NCBI GenBank assembly: GCA_000415965.1
Contig: KE356560.1
Coordinates: 1,118,103-1,182,102 of the forward strand
Direction: 5' to 3'
Length of the DNA: 64,000 nt
Origin: Haloquadratum walsbyi J07HQW1
Lineage (GTDB): Archaea; Halobacteriota; Halobacteria; Halobacteriales; Haloferacaceae
The position numbers and the translations under genes are program-made. The notes under the pieces were generated by a model that was not told the origin of the DNA, did not search any database, and saw nothing but the letters and a program-made list of their open reading frames with translations. This document shows positions 39,766 to 47,725 of this stretch, one piece after another (the stretch's first letter is position 1; each line of letters opens with the position of its first letter).

Positions 39766-40287
39766 TCACTGCTCTCGTGAGGCACCAAGTGAGTCTGTTT
39801 CATTATCATCATCTTCATGTTTCTGTTTCTGTTTCCCTTGGTCTTCAATATCGCTGGTTTTTGTGTCCATCTCCTCGACGGGGATGTGCTGACGTTGTCG
39901 AAGCGAGATAAGATGCTTTTCAGCTGCAGGGTTCAACGAGAAACTTCCGTTGATATCTGCTGGCTCACGACCATGTACAAGCCGACCAAATGGTCCGGCT
40001 GCGACGGGATAGAGCCTTTCGAGTGTTTCTATCAGCGGTGTCGCAGCATTATATTCTTCAAGAATCCGTCGTATCGTCGCAGCGCCAACATAGATTGTCT
40101 CATCCTCAATGAGCGCGAATACAAATGGATGTCCATTAAACTGCGCTTCCAAGATTCGCTGCACTGATTTCGATTCCCACCGTACTGGTCGGATATTGGA
40201 AAGACGACATGTTACTGTCGCTGCAGCCGCACGAAATGCTGGATTGCTTCCGTCATACACGAGCAGTGAGTCAGCCACGTATCTCAT
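39766..40287 (-). CDS. Hypothetical protein, degenerate DCC/DUF393-like
   Basis: A protein of 173 aa. It begins MRYVADSLLVYDGSNPAF, similar to the YDGxCxxC start of the DCC (DUF393) thiol-oxidoreductase family, but the two cysteines are replaced by Asn and Phe/Arg positions. The middle has the FALIEDETIYVGAATIRRIL and LERLYPVAAGPFGRLVHG segments. The tail is acidic and Lys/Gln-rich (QGKQKQKHEDDDNETD). A redox role is unlikely without the cysteines. Function unknown. Confidence 0.6.
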   Translation of the reverse strand: MRYVADSLLVYDGSNPAFRAAAATVTCRLSNIRPVRWESKSVQRILEAQFNGHPFVFALIEDETIYVGAATIRRILEEYNAATPLIETLERLYPVAAGPFGRLVHGREPADINGSFSLNPAAEKHLISLRQRQHIPVEEMDTKTSDIEDQGKQKQKHEDDDNETDSLGASREQ

Positions 40288-40690
40288 GTATACATAATAC
40301 TTCTTAATAGTAAGGCTTCTGGGCTCCTCCGGTGGATTTCCGGATTTAATGATACTGATGGTACTTCAAAACAGCGCGCTCTGTTATTATTTACCGAGAG
40401 GACATGTTCGAATCGCTCACCATTTGGAATCTCTGACACTAATTGATGAAATGTATACTTCTGAAAAACAGTGCACGGCTGCGTTTGCCTGTCTTATCAT
40501 CTCTTGTGAGGCGTATCAAATCGCGAAATGAGTTCATTTACAAAATGATATCACTATTCACAGTCTCAACTGATGTGTATCGTGTGGATACGGTCCACTG
40601 AGCTGAGAGAGGATATTAACCGAAAAAGAGTCAGTAATCGAATTATACTCTCATGTCGATATATGCAGATATATGTGAGTCCGCTGCAAT

Positions 40691-40870
40691 ATGATACATG
40701 TGTCAATACGAACAGATATTATCAATGGTATAGTGTCGACTGTAATTAGTGTCGCAGCAACAATCGCAATGGCTGATAGCGATGACACGTGGGATCTAAA
40801 TGACGTTGTTCTTGCAGTTGCTGTCTCGGCATTTCTGTCTGGATTCTTTACAAGTTACTTTGCTGAATGA
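40691..40870 (+). CDS. Small two-helix membrane protein (59 aa)
   Basis: An open frame from ATG 40691 to TGA 40868-40870. It reads MIHVSIRTDIINGIVSTVIS, then an acidic loop MADSDDTWDLND, and a second hydrophobic run VVLAVAVSAFLSGFFTSYF. The helix-acidic loop-helix layout and lack of rare codons suggest a real haloarchaeal membrane miniprotein. No family recognised. The stretch 40288-40690 upstream has no convincing gene. Confidence 0.5.
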   Translation: MIHVSIRTDIINGIVSTVISVAATIAMADSDDTWDLNDVVLAVAVSAFLSGFFTSYFAE

Positions 40871-41046
40871 TTCGCATCTAATGTGGAGATATATACGTTA
40901 GATTCGCGTCAAGATAGAATTTATACTCACATGGATTTTCCTTCTCTCTCCATCTCAGATTGTATGACCAGTCTCTCGGATTGTGGCACAATGTGGCTCT
41001 TTCGTCCAGCCACATATACGGCATCGACACGTACAAATCAATACCC

Positions 41047-41754
41047 ATGACTCAGCGATCAGGCCGATTTCGAGTCTATCGCGTTGTTCCATCAGTGCCA
41101 CATCTCAATCTACAGGCGGTCGACGAGCCAAGACTCTATACGGTGTATGAATCAGGATATGAATCAATCCAAAATTCAGTTGACACACTTCGGACTGGCG
41201 ATTTAATTGAGGCAACGATTTCGGGCGACCCAACAGATGATGAGGAGGCGTGGCGGTTGACAGCGATTGAGCGCGTCGGCGGCGTACGTATGGACTTTGC
41301 GGTCAATGCAACCCTTCCAGCAGTTGCTGATACCTGCTGGGAATCCGGTCAGTCCGAACCGCAGTGTGTGACACTTACCGACCACGAAGATATTCAATCG
41401 AGTTCTGAGCCGAAAGAGAATACCGACTCGACGAATCCTATCGGGGCTTGCTGTGTCCAACCCCGAGCGGCGCTCCCTGATGATGCATTCATTCCAAATA
41501 TCCTCACTGGCACGCTTCCGCTTGAATCGGTGTTACAGTCTGTGCCTGGGACTGATAATCCAGCTGTCACTGCGTTGTTCATTGATCCCGCCCGCCCGAA
41601 CGCAAACAGCTATGAGATACCGTTTGGTGTTGTTTTGTTATTCACCCAGTCTGAGACGGATCTTCGAAAACGATTTTATAATCAATATGACTGCCCAATT
41701 GACCCTGCTTCTGACATCGATACCCGACCATCATTTGATCCATATGCGATATAA
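41047..41754 (+). CDS. Hypothetical haloarchaeal protein
   Basis: A soluble protein of 235 aa from ATG 41047, where the frame, open since 40960, takes on the acidic composition of this proteome (MTQRSGRFRVYRVVPS). Segments DTLRTGDLIEATISGDPTDD and AWRLTAIERVGGVRMDFAVN look like a beta-rich N-terminal domain. The C-terminal half has PFGVVLLFTQSETDLRKRFY. It seems to belong to an uncharacterised haloarchaeal family; I cannot give a function. It lies just upstream of a methyltransferase gene in the same direction. Confidence 0.65.
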   Translation: MTQRSGRFRVYRVVPSVPHLNLQAVDEPRLYTVYESGYESIQNSVDTLRTGDLIEATISGDPTDDEEAWRLTAIERVGGVRMDFAVNATLPAVADTCWESGQSEPQCVTLTDHEDIQSSSEPKENTDSTNPIGACCVQPRAALPDDAFIPNILTGTLPLESVLQSVPGTDNPAVTALFIDPARPNANSYEIPFGVVLLFTQSETDLRKRFYNQYDCPIDPASDIDTRPSFDPYAI

Positions 41755-41813
41755 TCATCGTGTGAGCTACTTTCTGCCAGGCAAATTAACCCTGTCCAAT
41801 TCATACCTATTGT

Positions 41814-42422
41814 ATGAATCGTAAGACTGTCCAACGTGAATGGGAGGATATCGCCGAGACATACGCACAGCGCCGCGATCCAAATGGCTCTGATGCAGAC
41901 CTTGTTTTTGATCTCCAATCAATGGTCGGTGAGGATTCGACTATTCTTGATGTTGGATGTGGTGATGGTGCGCGAACGCTTGATAATCTCTCTGAGTCAG
42001 TTATCGATATTGGACTTGACATCGCCCGGCAGAATCTTGAACTTGCTCGCGACACCGTCCCAACCGCACGATTGCTTCAGGCGGAGATGACACAACTGCC
42101 AATCGCAAGTGACTCTATCGATGGCATTACCGCCTATCATGCTGTCTTTCACGTTCCCCGCAGTAATCATCCGAATGTATATAATGAATTCACGCGCGTT
42201 CTTCGCCCGGGTGGGACACTTCTGATGACGCTCCCGGGAGGACGATATGAGACAGTTCGTCGAGGGTGGATGGGCGGACAGATGCTGTTTTCTGCCCCCG
42301 GACGGGACCAGACACTCGCGTATCTTCAAAACGCTGGATTCGAGAATATCCGCACACAACAGGTCACTGATCCACTCGGGAGTAATGCTGAGTTCGTGTT
42401 TGCCGACCTCGCAGAATCATAA
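41814..42422 (+). CDS. Class I SAM-dependent methyltransferase
   Basis: A protein of 202 aa. Motif I is STILDVGCGDGARTLDNL near residue 45, followed by LLQAEMTQLPIASDSIDGI (motifs II/III) and FTRVLRPGGTLLMTLPGG, typical of the methyltransferase-11 fold. The last 40 residues (TLAYLQNAGFENIRTQQ) match the end of the domain. Substrate unknown. The gene follows the hypothetical protein by 59 bp, so they may share a transcript. Confidence 0.85.
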   Translation: MNRKTVQREWEDIAETYAQRRDPNGSDADLVFDLQSMVGEDSTILDVGCGDGARTLDNLSESVIDIGLDIARQNLELARDTVPTARLLQAEMTQLPIASDSIDGITAYHAVFHVPRSNHPNVYNEFTRVLRPGGTLLMTLPGGRYETVRRGWMGGQMLFSAPGRDQTLAYLQNAGFENIRTQQVTDPLGSNAEFVFADLAES

Positions 42423-42465
42423 ACGGAATATCAGATACTTTACTGTTATTTGATCTGACATACAT

Positions 42466-42658
42466 CTTTGATCTCCTCCCATGGCTGAAGCCGTTGGAAT
42501 CCTATGGCACCGCTGGATTAGGATATGAGGGTTTGCAGTCTCCCACTTGCTCTTGCGGTTTGAATCCCCTGGACAACTCATACAGGGAGACTTCGGACTG
42601 TGCCGATTAGCCGGGACTTCCATCCCTACCCAAATCAAGGGCAAGATTCGGAGCTATT
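42466..42658 (-). pseudogene. Right-end fragment of an IS200/IS605-type element
   Basis: The 236-bp gap after the methyltransferase contains GATCTCCTCCCATGGCTGAA and AGCCGTTGGAATCC, a typical terminal hairpin, and then, on the minus strand, a short tnpB-tail-like sequence (KWETANPH near 42540). No catalytic part is left. Confidence 0.5.
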
Positions 42659-43372
42659 TTAATCGTCAGCCTGAGCGCCAGCCTCGGCTGACTCGACACT
42701 CAAGTTATCTAAGAGCGTTTTGGCAGCCTCACTGCTTGATCCTGGTCCACGTCCAGTAATCAGGTCTCCATCAATTGCAACACTTGTCTCGGAATCAAGT
42801 TCAGCATCCCACTCTGCGCCAGCGGCTCGGACCTCATCCTCAACCCAATACGGGAGTTTTCGTCCATCGGGCATACGGTCATCTTCATCAACGATTCCCT
42901 CTTCCCATTCATTCGGGAATCCAGTTACATTCCGATCAGCTACAAGCATCGATCCATCGGAACCACGGGTGAACGCAAGAATTCCAACAGCATGACAGAC
43001 AACGAGGGCAACACCATGGTCTCCTTCAACGGCAGTTCGAAGCGCTTCTCGGGCATGTCGATCATGTGTGATGTCAAATTCTGTTCCATGACCTCCAGGG
43101 AACACAACGGCGTCGTAATCACTGGCATCGACAGATCCGAGTGCTTCAGGACTATTTAGTCGAGGATCGTTCTCATGAATCTCACACAGATGATCAGCGT
43201 ACTCCGAGCCGACCTCATCAGGATCGATTGATCGGTCATCGATGACCGGCTTTTTTCCTGTTGGTGTTGCAACAGTTACTGCAACCCCAGCGTCATCGAG
43301 CGTCGTGAGTGGCTCAATACATTCCTCTCCCCAGTAGCCTTCCTCAGTAACAATGAATAATGCGTTTGTCAT
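42659..43372 (-). CDS. DJ-1/PfpI-family protein (class I glutamine amidotransferase-like)
   Basis: A protein of 237 aa. The nucleophilic-elbow cysteine is Cys126 in ALVVCHAVGIL, the acidic partner lies in EEGYWGEECIEPL, and DAVVFPGGHGTEFDI is the family motif. It resembles the Hsp31/glyoxalase III-type branch (long form, about 230 aa) that acts on methylglyoxal or damaged proteins. Divergent from crtI. Confidence 0.85.
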   Translation of the reverse strand: MTNALFIVTEEGYWGEECIEPLTTLDDAGVAVTVATPTGKKPVIDDRSIDPDEVGSEYADHLCEIHENDPRLNSPEALGSVDASDYDAVVFPGGHGTEFDITHDRHAREALRTAVEGDHGVALVVCHAVGILAFTRGSDGSMLVADRNVTGFPNEWEEGIVDEDDRMPDGRKLPYWVEDEVRAAGAEWDAELDSETSVAIDGDLITGRGPGSSSEAAKTLLDNLSVESAEAGAQADD

Positions 43373-43547
43373 GCATCAAATGTTATGTGTCCAGTGCTCA
43401 AACACTCTTTGGTATTTTATCTCAAACGCTGGGCTAATGAATAACCACAACATTGCGGCACCGGTGATAGCCATTAACCAACACAATATATGATTGTTGA
43501 TGGATATCTCACTTACATCGAAATCTGTTTTTTCAGAGAAACACAAT

Positions 43548-45104
43548 ATGTCGCAGACGCTCAGCGGGACATCTGCAGTTGTCATTGGCGGAGGATTTAG
43601 TGGGCTCTCAACGGCTTGTTATCTTGCGGACGCTGGTGTCGATGTGACAATTTTTGAGCGTCAGGACACGCTTGGTGGTGTTGCTGGACGCATCGAACGA
43701 TCAGGATTTCAATTCGACACCGGTCCGTCATGGTATCTAATGCCGGATGTATTTGAGCGCTTCTTCAACACATTTGGATACGACCCGACAGAGCACTATT
43801 CGCTAACGCGATTGGATCCAAATTACCGTGTTTTCTGGAAAGACGGTGACACGGCAACATTACCGGCTGACCGACAGAGCCAACGCGAGCTCTTTGAGCA
43901 ATATGAATCCGGCGCGGGTGCAGCACTTGATACATATCTTGAGGAGGCTGCAGACGCATATGAAATCGGGATGGAGGAATTCGTATACAAGCACCGACCA
44001 CGCCTTCGTGACTGGGTTGATCCTGGACTCCTCCGAGCAGCACGTGGCATCACTCTGATCGGCTCAATGGACGATCACATAGCCTCATATTTCGACTCAG
44101 CAAAACTTCGGCAGTTGCTTGAGTATACACTGGTCTTTCTCGGTGGATCGCCATACAATACCCCGGCGTTGTACTCATTGATGAGTCATGTTGATTTTAA
44201 TATGGGCGTGTACTATCCGACAGGTGGGATTGCAAGTGTTGTCGACAGTATTAGCTCCATAGCTCATGAGTTAGGCGTAAGCATTGAAACGAATACAACC
44301 GTTACTGAAGTGAGTCGTGCCAACGACGACACTGGTGTCCGTGTTCAAACCGATACAGACACTCATACCGCAGACCGCGTCGTCAGCACCATCCCACCCG
44401 CATACACTGATCGTGAATTACTCCCCAAAGGTGTATCTGATCATGATGCCTCATATTGGGAGTCACGGACATACGCACCGGGGGCATTTTTGTTATATCT
44501 AGGCGTCGAAGGCGAACTTGATACGCTTGAGCATCATACACTTATCCTTCCGACTGACTGGCAATCACATTTTGAGTCGATCTTCGATAATCCAACATGG
44601 CCGACGGATCCGTCATATTATGTTAATGTCCCCTCACAAACGGATCCAACAGTCGCTCCTGATGGTCATTCAACGGTCGTTGTTCTTGTCCCAATCGCGC
44701 CTGGACTCGATGATACCGATGCGATCCGTGAACAGTATCGTGAAAAGGTTCTGAGCGATCTTGCCGCTCACACCGGTGTCGACCTTCGAGGTCGGATTGT
44801 TGTTGAGGAGACTGCCTGCACGAGCGAATTTGCGGCGATGGGATATCCAGACGGCACAGCATTAGGGCTGGCGCATACGCTGACACAAACCGGTCCATTC
44901 CGACCTGCTCATCGATCTGATGCGATCAATGGATTATATCATGCGGGCTCGTTCACAGACCCTGGAATCGGAATGCCGATGTGTCTAATCAATGGGAAGC
45001 ATGTCGCTGATGCGGTCATCGATGACGTGACAAACAATCATGCGACGGATGTTGGAATCTCATCACCATCCTCAGTTGTATCGCAGGCATTTGGCTCTGA
45101 TTGA
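43548..45104 (+). CDS. crtI: CrtI-type phytoene/carotenoid desaturase
   Basis: A protein of 518 aa of the FAD-dependent carotenoid desaturase family. The FAD motif VVIGGGFSGLSTACYLADAG lies at residues 10-30, FQFDTGPSWYLMPDVFERFF follows, and the C-terminal signature GLYHAGSFTDPGIGMP is intact. It desaturates phytoene toward lycopene, the precursor of bacterioruberin and retinal, although a later carotenoid desaturase is possible. ATG 43548 is chosen over ATG 43500 because it starts the conserved region. Confidence 0.88.
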   Translation: MSQTLSGTSAVVIGGGFSGLSTACYLADAGVDVTIFERQDTLGGVAGRIERSGFQFDTGPSWYLMPDVFERFFNTFGYDPTEHYSLTRLDPNYRVFWKDGDTATLPADRQSQRELFEQYESGAGAALDTYLEEAADAYEIGMEEFVYKHRPRLRDWVDPGLLRAARGITLIGSMDDHIASYFDSAKLRQLLEYTLVFLGGSPYNTPALYSLMSHVDFNMGVYYPTGGIASVVDSISSIAHELGVSIETNTTVTEVSRANDDTGVRVQTDTDTHTADRVVSTIPPAYTDRELLPKGVSDHDASYWESRTYAPGAFLLYLGVEGELDTLEHHTLILPTDWQSHFESIFDNPTWPTDPSYYVNVPSQTDPTVAPDGHSTVVVLVPIAPGLDDTDAIREQYREKVLSDLAAHTGVDLRGRIVVEETACTSEFAAMGYPDGTALGLAHTLTQTGPFRPAHRSDAINGLYHAGSFTDPGIGMPMCLINGKHVADAVIDDVTNNHATDVGISSPSSVVSQAFGSD

Positions 45105-45161
45105 AATTCCTATTCCTGTCCCTGTCCCCGTCCTCGTCCCCGTCATGTAACGAAACAACGC

Positions 45162-45332
45162 ATGTGTCGTTCAGCTCGTCTGTCGATACTTTTTGTCGTT
45201 ACTCTCGGCGTATTCAGCATCTCTGTCACATCAGCGTTCAGTAACCCGGTGGAGAGCCCTTTCGTTGTCTGTTCGGCAGCATCTCTGAGTAAAAACCATC
45301 GTCGAAGTCACTCATTGTATCACGGTTGGTAG
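45162..45332 (+). CDS. Possible small secreted or membrane-anchored peptide (56 aa)
   Basis: An open frame beginning MCRSARLSILFVVTLGVFSI, then SVTSAFSNPVESP: two arginines, a hydrophobic run and small residues, like a signal peptide. It ends at 45332, five bases before repeat copy C. A tract of CCTGTC/CCCGTC repeats (45115-45145) precedes it. No family recognised, and chance is possible. Confidence 0.25.
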   Translation: MCRSARLSILFVVTLGVFSISVTSAFSNPVESPFVVCSAASLSKNHRRSHSLYHGW

Positions 45333-45336
45333 CAAC

Positions 45337-45928
45337 TTGACATCCTCCTCGGCCTGAAGGCGGGAGGAATCCCACGGCACCGTACCGCTGCGTTGAGTTG
45401 AGTTGAGTTGGGAATGTCAGGGTTGGGTTGACAGACTCCCAATACCAAGCCACCACACCGTTCGAATCGGTGAGTGACCGGGGCCGGTCGATGGGTAGTC
45501 TCCTGGGAGTGCCACATCTCAGCTTCAGCTTCAGCTTCCGCCCCCGGGACTCCTCTCGTTTGTCAGAGTCGGACGCCCGCGCCCACGCCCACGCCCAGAA
45601 TTGGTTTTGCCTCGGGGCGTCCGACACCGACAGACTCAGACTTCAGCGGACACGGACTCGGAGTTACTTTCACTGCGAGCTTCGCCCGGTGCCCGGTGGT
45701 TGTTGTTTGCACAGAGGGCACACCCTGTTTCCAAAGTGGGCGGACACTCACAGTTACACTCATACTCATACTCGAACCGCCAGTTTCGGGCGCTCGGCTA
45801 CACTGGAGTCGTAACCAATGGGCCGACATTAACACATGCGCTGTTTGTGGAGACAAATGTGTGGAATTACCACTGTGACGGCGAGTATTCACGCCGTGCA
45901 TGGGATTGCGCCTGCTCCGCGTATAATC
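45337..45928 (+). repeat. Repeated non-coding element, copy C
   Basis: About 590 bp in the gap between crtI and the thymidine kinase. It starts TTGACATCCTCCTCGGCCTG with a GGCGGGAGGAATCCCACGG hairpin arm, and ends TTCACGCCGTGCATGGGATTG..CCTGCTCCGCGTATAA. It is close to copy D (shared GTTGAGTTGAGTTG, TTGACAGACTCCCAATACCA, CTCGGAGTTACTTT and TGGTTGTTGTTTGCACAGAG). Internal microsatellites (CAGCTT, GCCCAC, ACTCAT units) differ in length from copy D. 45929-46141 shows no gene. Confidence 0.75.
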
Positions 45929-46141
45929 AGTGTTTCTCTCTGAACCCACAGTCATTGCATCAAGAATGTCTGTGTGCATGTTCCGCTGCACATTCGAATA
46001 CCGACACTCACGCTCTCACTCTCAACAGCTGATAATCGGTACGGAGACGACTGAAGGCGAAACAGTGTACATACGCTTCTCTATCGACACCGCGAGGCGA
46101 CCTTCGTAAGGATTTTTCCTATCGACCGCACCCGGAGTGGT

Positions 46142-46855
46142 GTGCGCGCAATCACTAATAGCGGCTGGGTTGAGGTTATTACGGGGTCAATGTTCTCAGG
46201 TAAAACTGAGGAACTGCTCCGTCGGTTGCGACGAGCCGAGATTGCTGGTCAGTCTATTGCTGTATTCAAGCCTGCCATCGATAACCGATATGGAGAGACG
46301 ACTGTTGGGTCGCATGTTGGTCGACAATGGGAGGCAACAGTCGTTCCGAGCGAGGGAGAGGACGCGTGGGAGATCAAACAGAAAATTCAAAAACAAAAAC
46401 GAGAGCAACGGCGAGAGCAAAAGTACAATCCGACTCAGAATGATCAACCAACTACTGTAGACACAGATACCAAGCAGTCAGATAACAAAAATAATGTAGC
46501 TACACCCAGCGACGACTCGGTTACTATTGTTGCTATTGATGAGGCAAATTTCTTTGCAACCGAACTTGTGTCCGTTTGTGAGGAACTAGCGAATGATGGC
46601 TACCGCGTTATTGTGTCTGGCACTGATCAAACATATCGCGGCGAGCCATTTGAACCGCTGCCACAACTCATGGCAATCGCAGAATATGTCGATAAGTTAC
46701 AGGCAATCTGTGCAGAGTGTGGAGAACCTGCAACGCGGAATCAACGACTCGTTGACGATGCTCCTGCACATATTGATGATCCAACAATCGTTGTCGGCGC
46801 TGATGAGAATTATGAGGCCCGATGTCGTAACTGTCATATTCTCCGACATGAGTAA
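46142..46855 (+). CDS. tdk: Thymidine kinase with a linker insertion
   Basis: A protein of 237 aa, type II thymidine kinase (salvage of thymidine to TMP). P-loop VITGSMFSGKTEELLRRLRR is at residues 12-31, IVAIDEANFF is the Walker B/catalytic segment, SGTDQTYRGEPFEPLPQL the lasso region, and the zinc cysteines are in CAEC and CRNCH. About 45 residues rich in Lys, Gln, Asn and Thr (QKIQKQKREQRREQKY, NDQPTTVDTDTKQSDNKNN) are inserted after the first domain, where family members have a short loop. Start GTG 46142. Confidence 0.92.
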   Translation: MRAITNSGWVEVITGSMFSGKTEELLRRLRRAEIAGQSIAVFKPAIDNRYGETTVGSHVGRQWEATVVPSEGEDAWEIKQKIQKQKREQRREQKYNPTQNDQPTTVDTDTKQSDNKNNVATPSDDSVTIVAIDEANFFATELVSVCEELANDGYRVIVSGTDQTYRGEPFEPLPQLMAIAEYVDKLQAICAECGEPATRNQRLVDDAPAHIDDPTIVVGADENYEARCRNCHILRHE

Positions 46856-46863
46856 CTCAAGAC

Positions 46864-47484
46864 GTGACGACTTGGGTTGATACACCAGCAGGTGGGCGTG
46901 AACGTGGACCACGTGGTGTCATGCGGGCGTGGATTAGTGTCATTATCGCCCCTCGACAGTTTTTCGCCAACGCTGTTGCACCTGGTGATCAGGCACCAGG
47001 TCTGGTTTTTGGGATTACTATCGCAACCGCGTACGTCGCTGGGTTATTCGCTGGCAATCCATCACACATTCCTCAACTGAGCAATGACCCAGTAACTTCG
47101 GCTGCTATTACAGTGATCGTAGTAATGCTTCTTATTGCGCCGGCAATATTGCATCTCACTGCTGCGCTTCAAACAATTCTGTTGATACTCATTGTGCCAG
47201 ATCGAGCAGGCGTCAGTGAAACGGTGCAGATAATTGCATATGCAGCAGCACCATGCATCATCGCTGGGGTCCCAATCGCTGCTCTTCGAGTTATCTGTAC
47301 GGCATATGCGGCTACATTGCTTATCATTGGGATTCGAGAGGTACACGCAACGAGCACACTGCGTGCGACTCTCGCTGCAGGTATTCCCGCGAGCCTTCTC
47401 TTTGGGTCCGCGCTCGGGGGTATCAGCGCTGGTGTTGAACTGTTTCAGTCTCTTGAAATCCTACAGCTATGTGAGATTATTTAA
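46864..47484 (+). CDS. Yip1-family membrane protein
   Basis: A protein of 206 aa with about five membrane helices. The N-terminus GVMRAWISVIIAPRQFFANA is the amphipathic start of the Yip1 domain, and helices such as ITVIVVMLLIAPAILHLTAA and AAPCIIAGVPIAALRVI follow. Start GTG 46864, nine bases after the tdk stop, so the genes are probably cotranscribed. Members are widespread in haloarchaea; function unknown. Confidence 0.8.
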   Translation: MTTWVDTPAGGRERGPRGVMRAWISVIIAPRQFFANAVAPGDQAPGLVFGITIATAYVAGLFAGNPSHIPQLSNDPVTSAAITVIVVMLLIAPAILHLTAALQTILLILIVPDRAGVSETVQIIAYAAAPCIIAGVPIAALRVICTAYAATLLIIGIREVHATSTLRATLAAGIPASLLFGSALGGISAGVELFQSLEILQLCEII

Positions 47485-47725
47485 TCCAATATAGGCGCCT
47501 TATACTACTCAACCCTTTTTAAAATCGGTCAGATTCAGATTATGAGAGGATACAGTCAGAATGTAGAGGCGGTTCGCGCAATGATATTTCATGCACTCAT
47601 AGCGTGGGGATACGCTCGCTCAACCCATATTCATCACACTATTACACCATCACAGTATCACGACATGGCTGAGTGATGAGTGGGATTCGACAATCGTTTT
47701 AGTCGTGGACTGCTCTAAGTAATTA

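Noticed and set aside
40349..40531. A 60-codon frame in the gap after the DCC-like gene
   Set aside because: Cys-rich and not acidic, without the codon pattern of the neighbours; no recognised domain.
45115..45145. Short regularly repeated CCTGTC/CCCGTC units considered as a CRISPR-like array
   Set aside because: The units are 6 bp and contiguous, with no spacers; it is a microsatellite. No CRISPR array or cas gene is seen anywhere in the window.
45430..45475. GTTCGAATCGGTG in repeat copies C and D considered as a tRNA T-loop
   Set aside because: No acceptor stem, anticodon stem or CCA-proximal pairing could be built around it, and it recurs inside both repeat copies.
45563..46032. Long open frames on both strands inside repeat copy C (up to 143 codons)
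   Set aside because: They are not preserved in copy D, which has shifts at the microsatellites, and do not resemble any protein; the element appears non-coding.
47542..47676. A 44-codon frame beginning MRGYSQNVEAVRAM before the DHH-family gene
   Set aside because: It is His-rich with no family resemblance and no clear ribosome-binding site; it is more likely chance.
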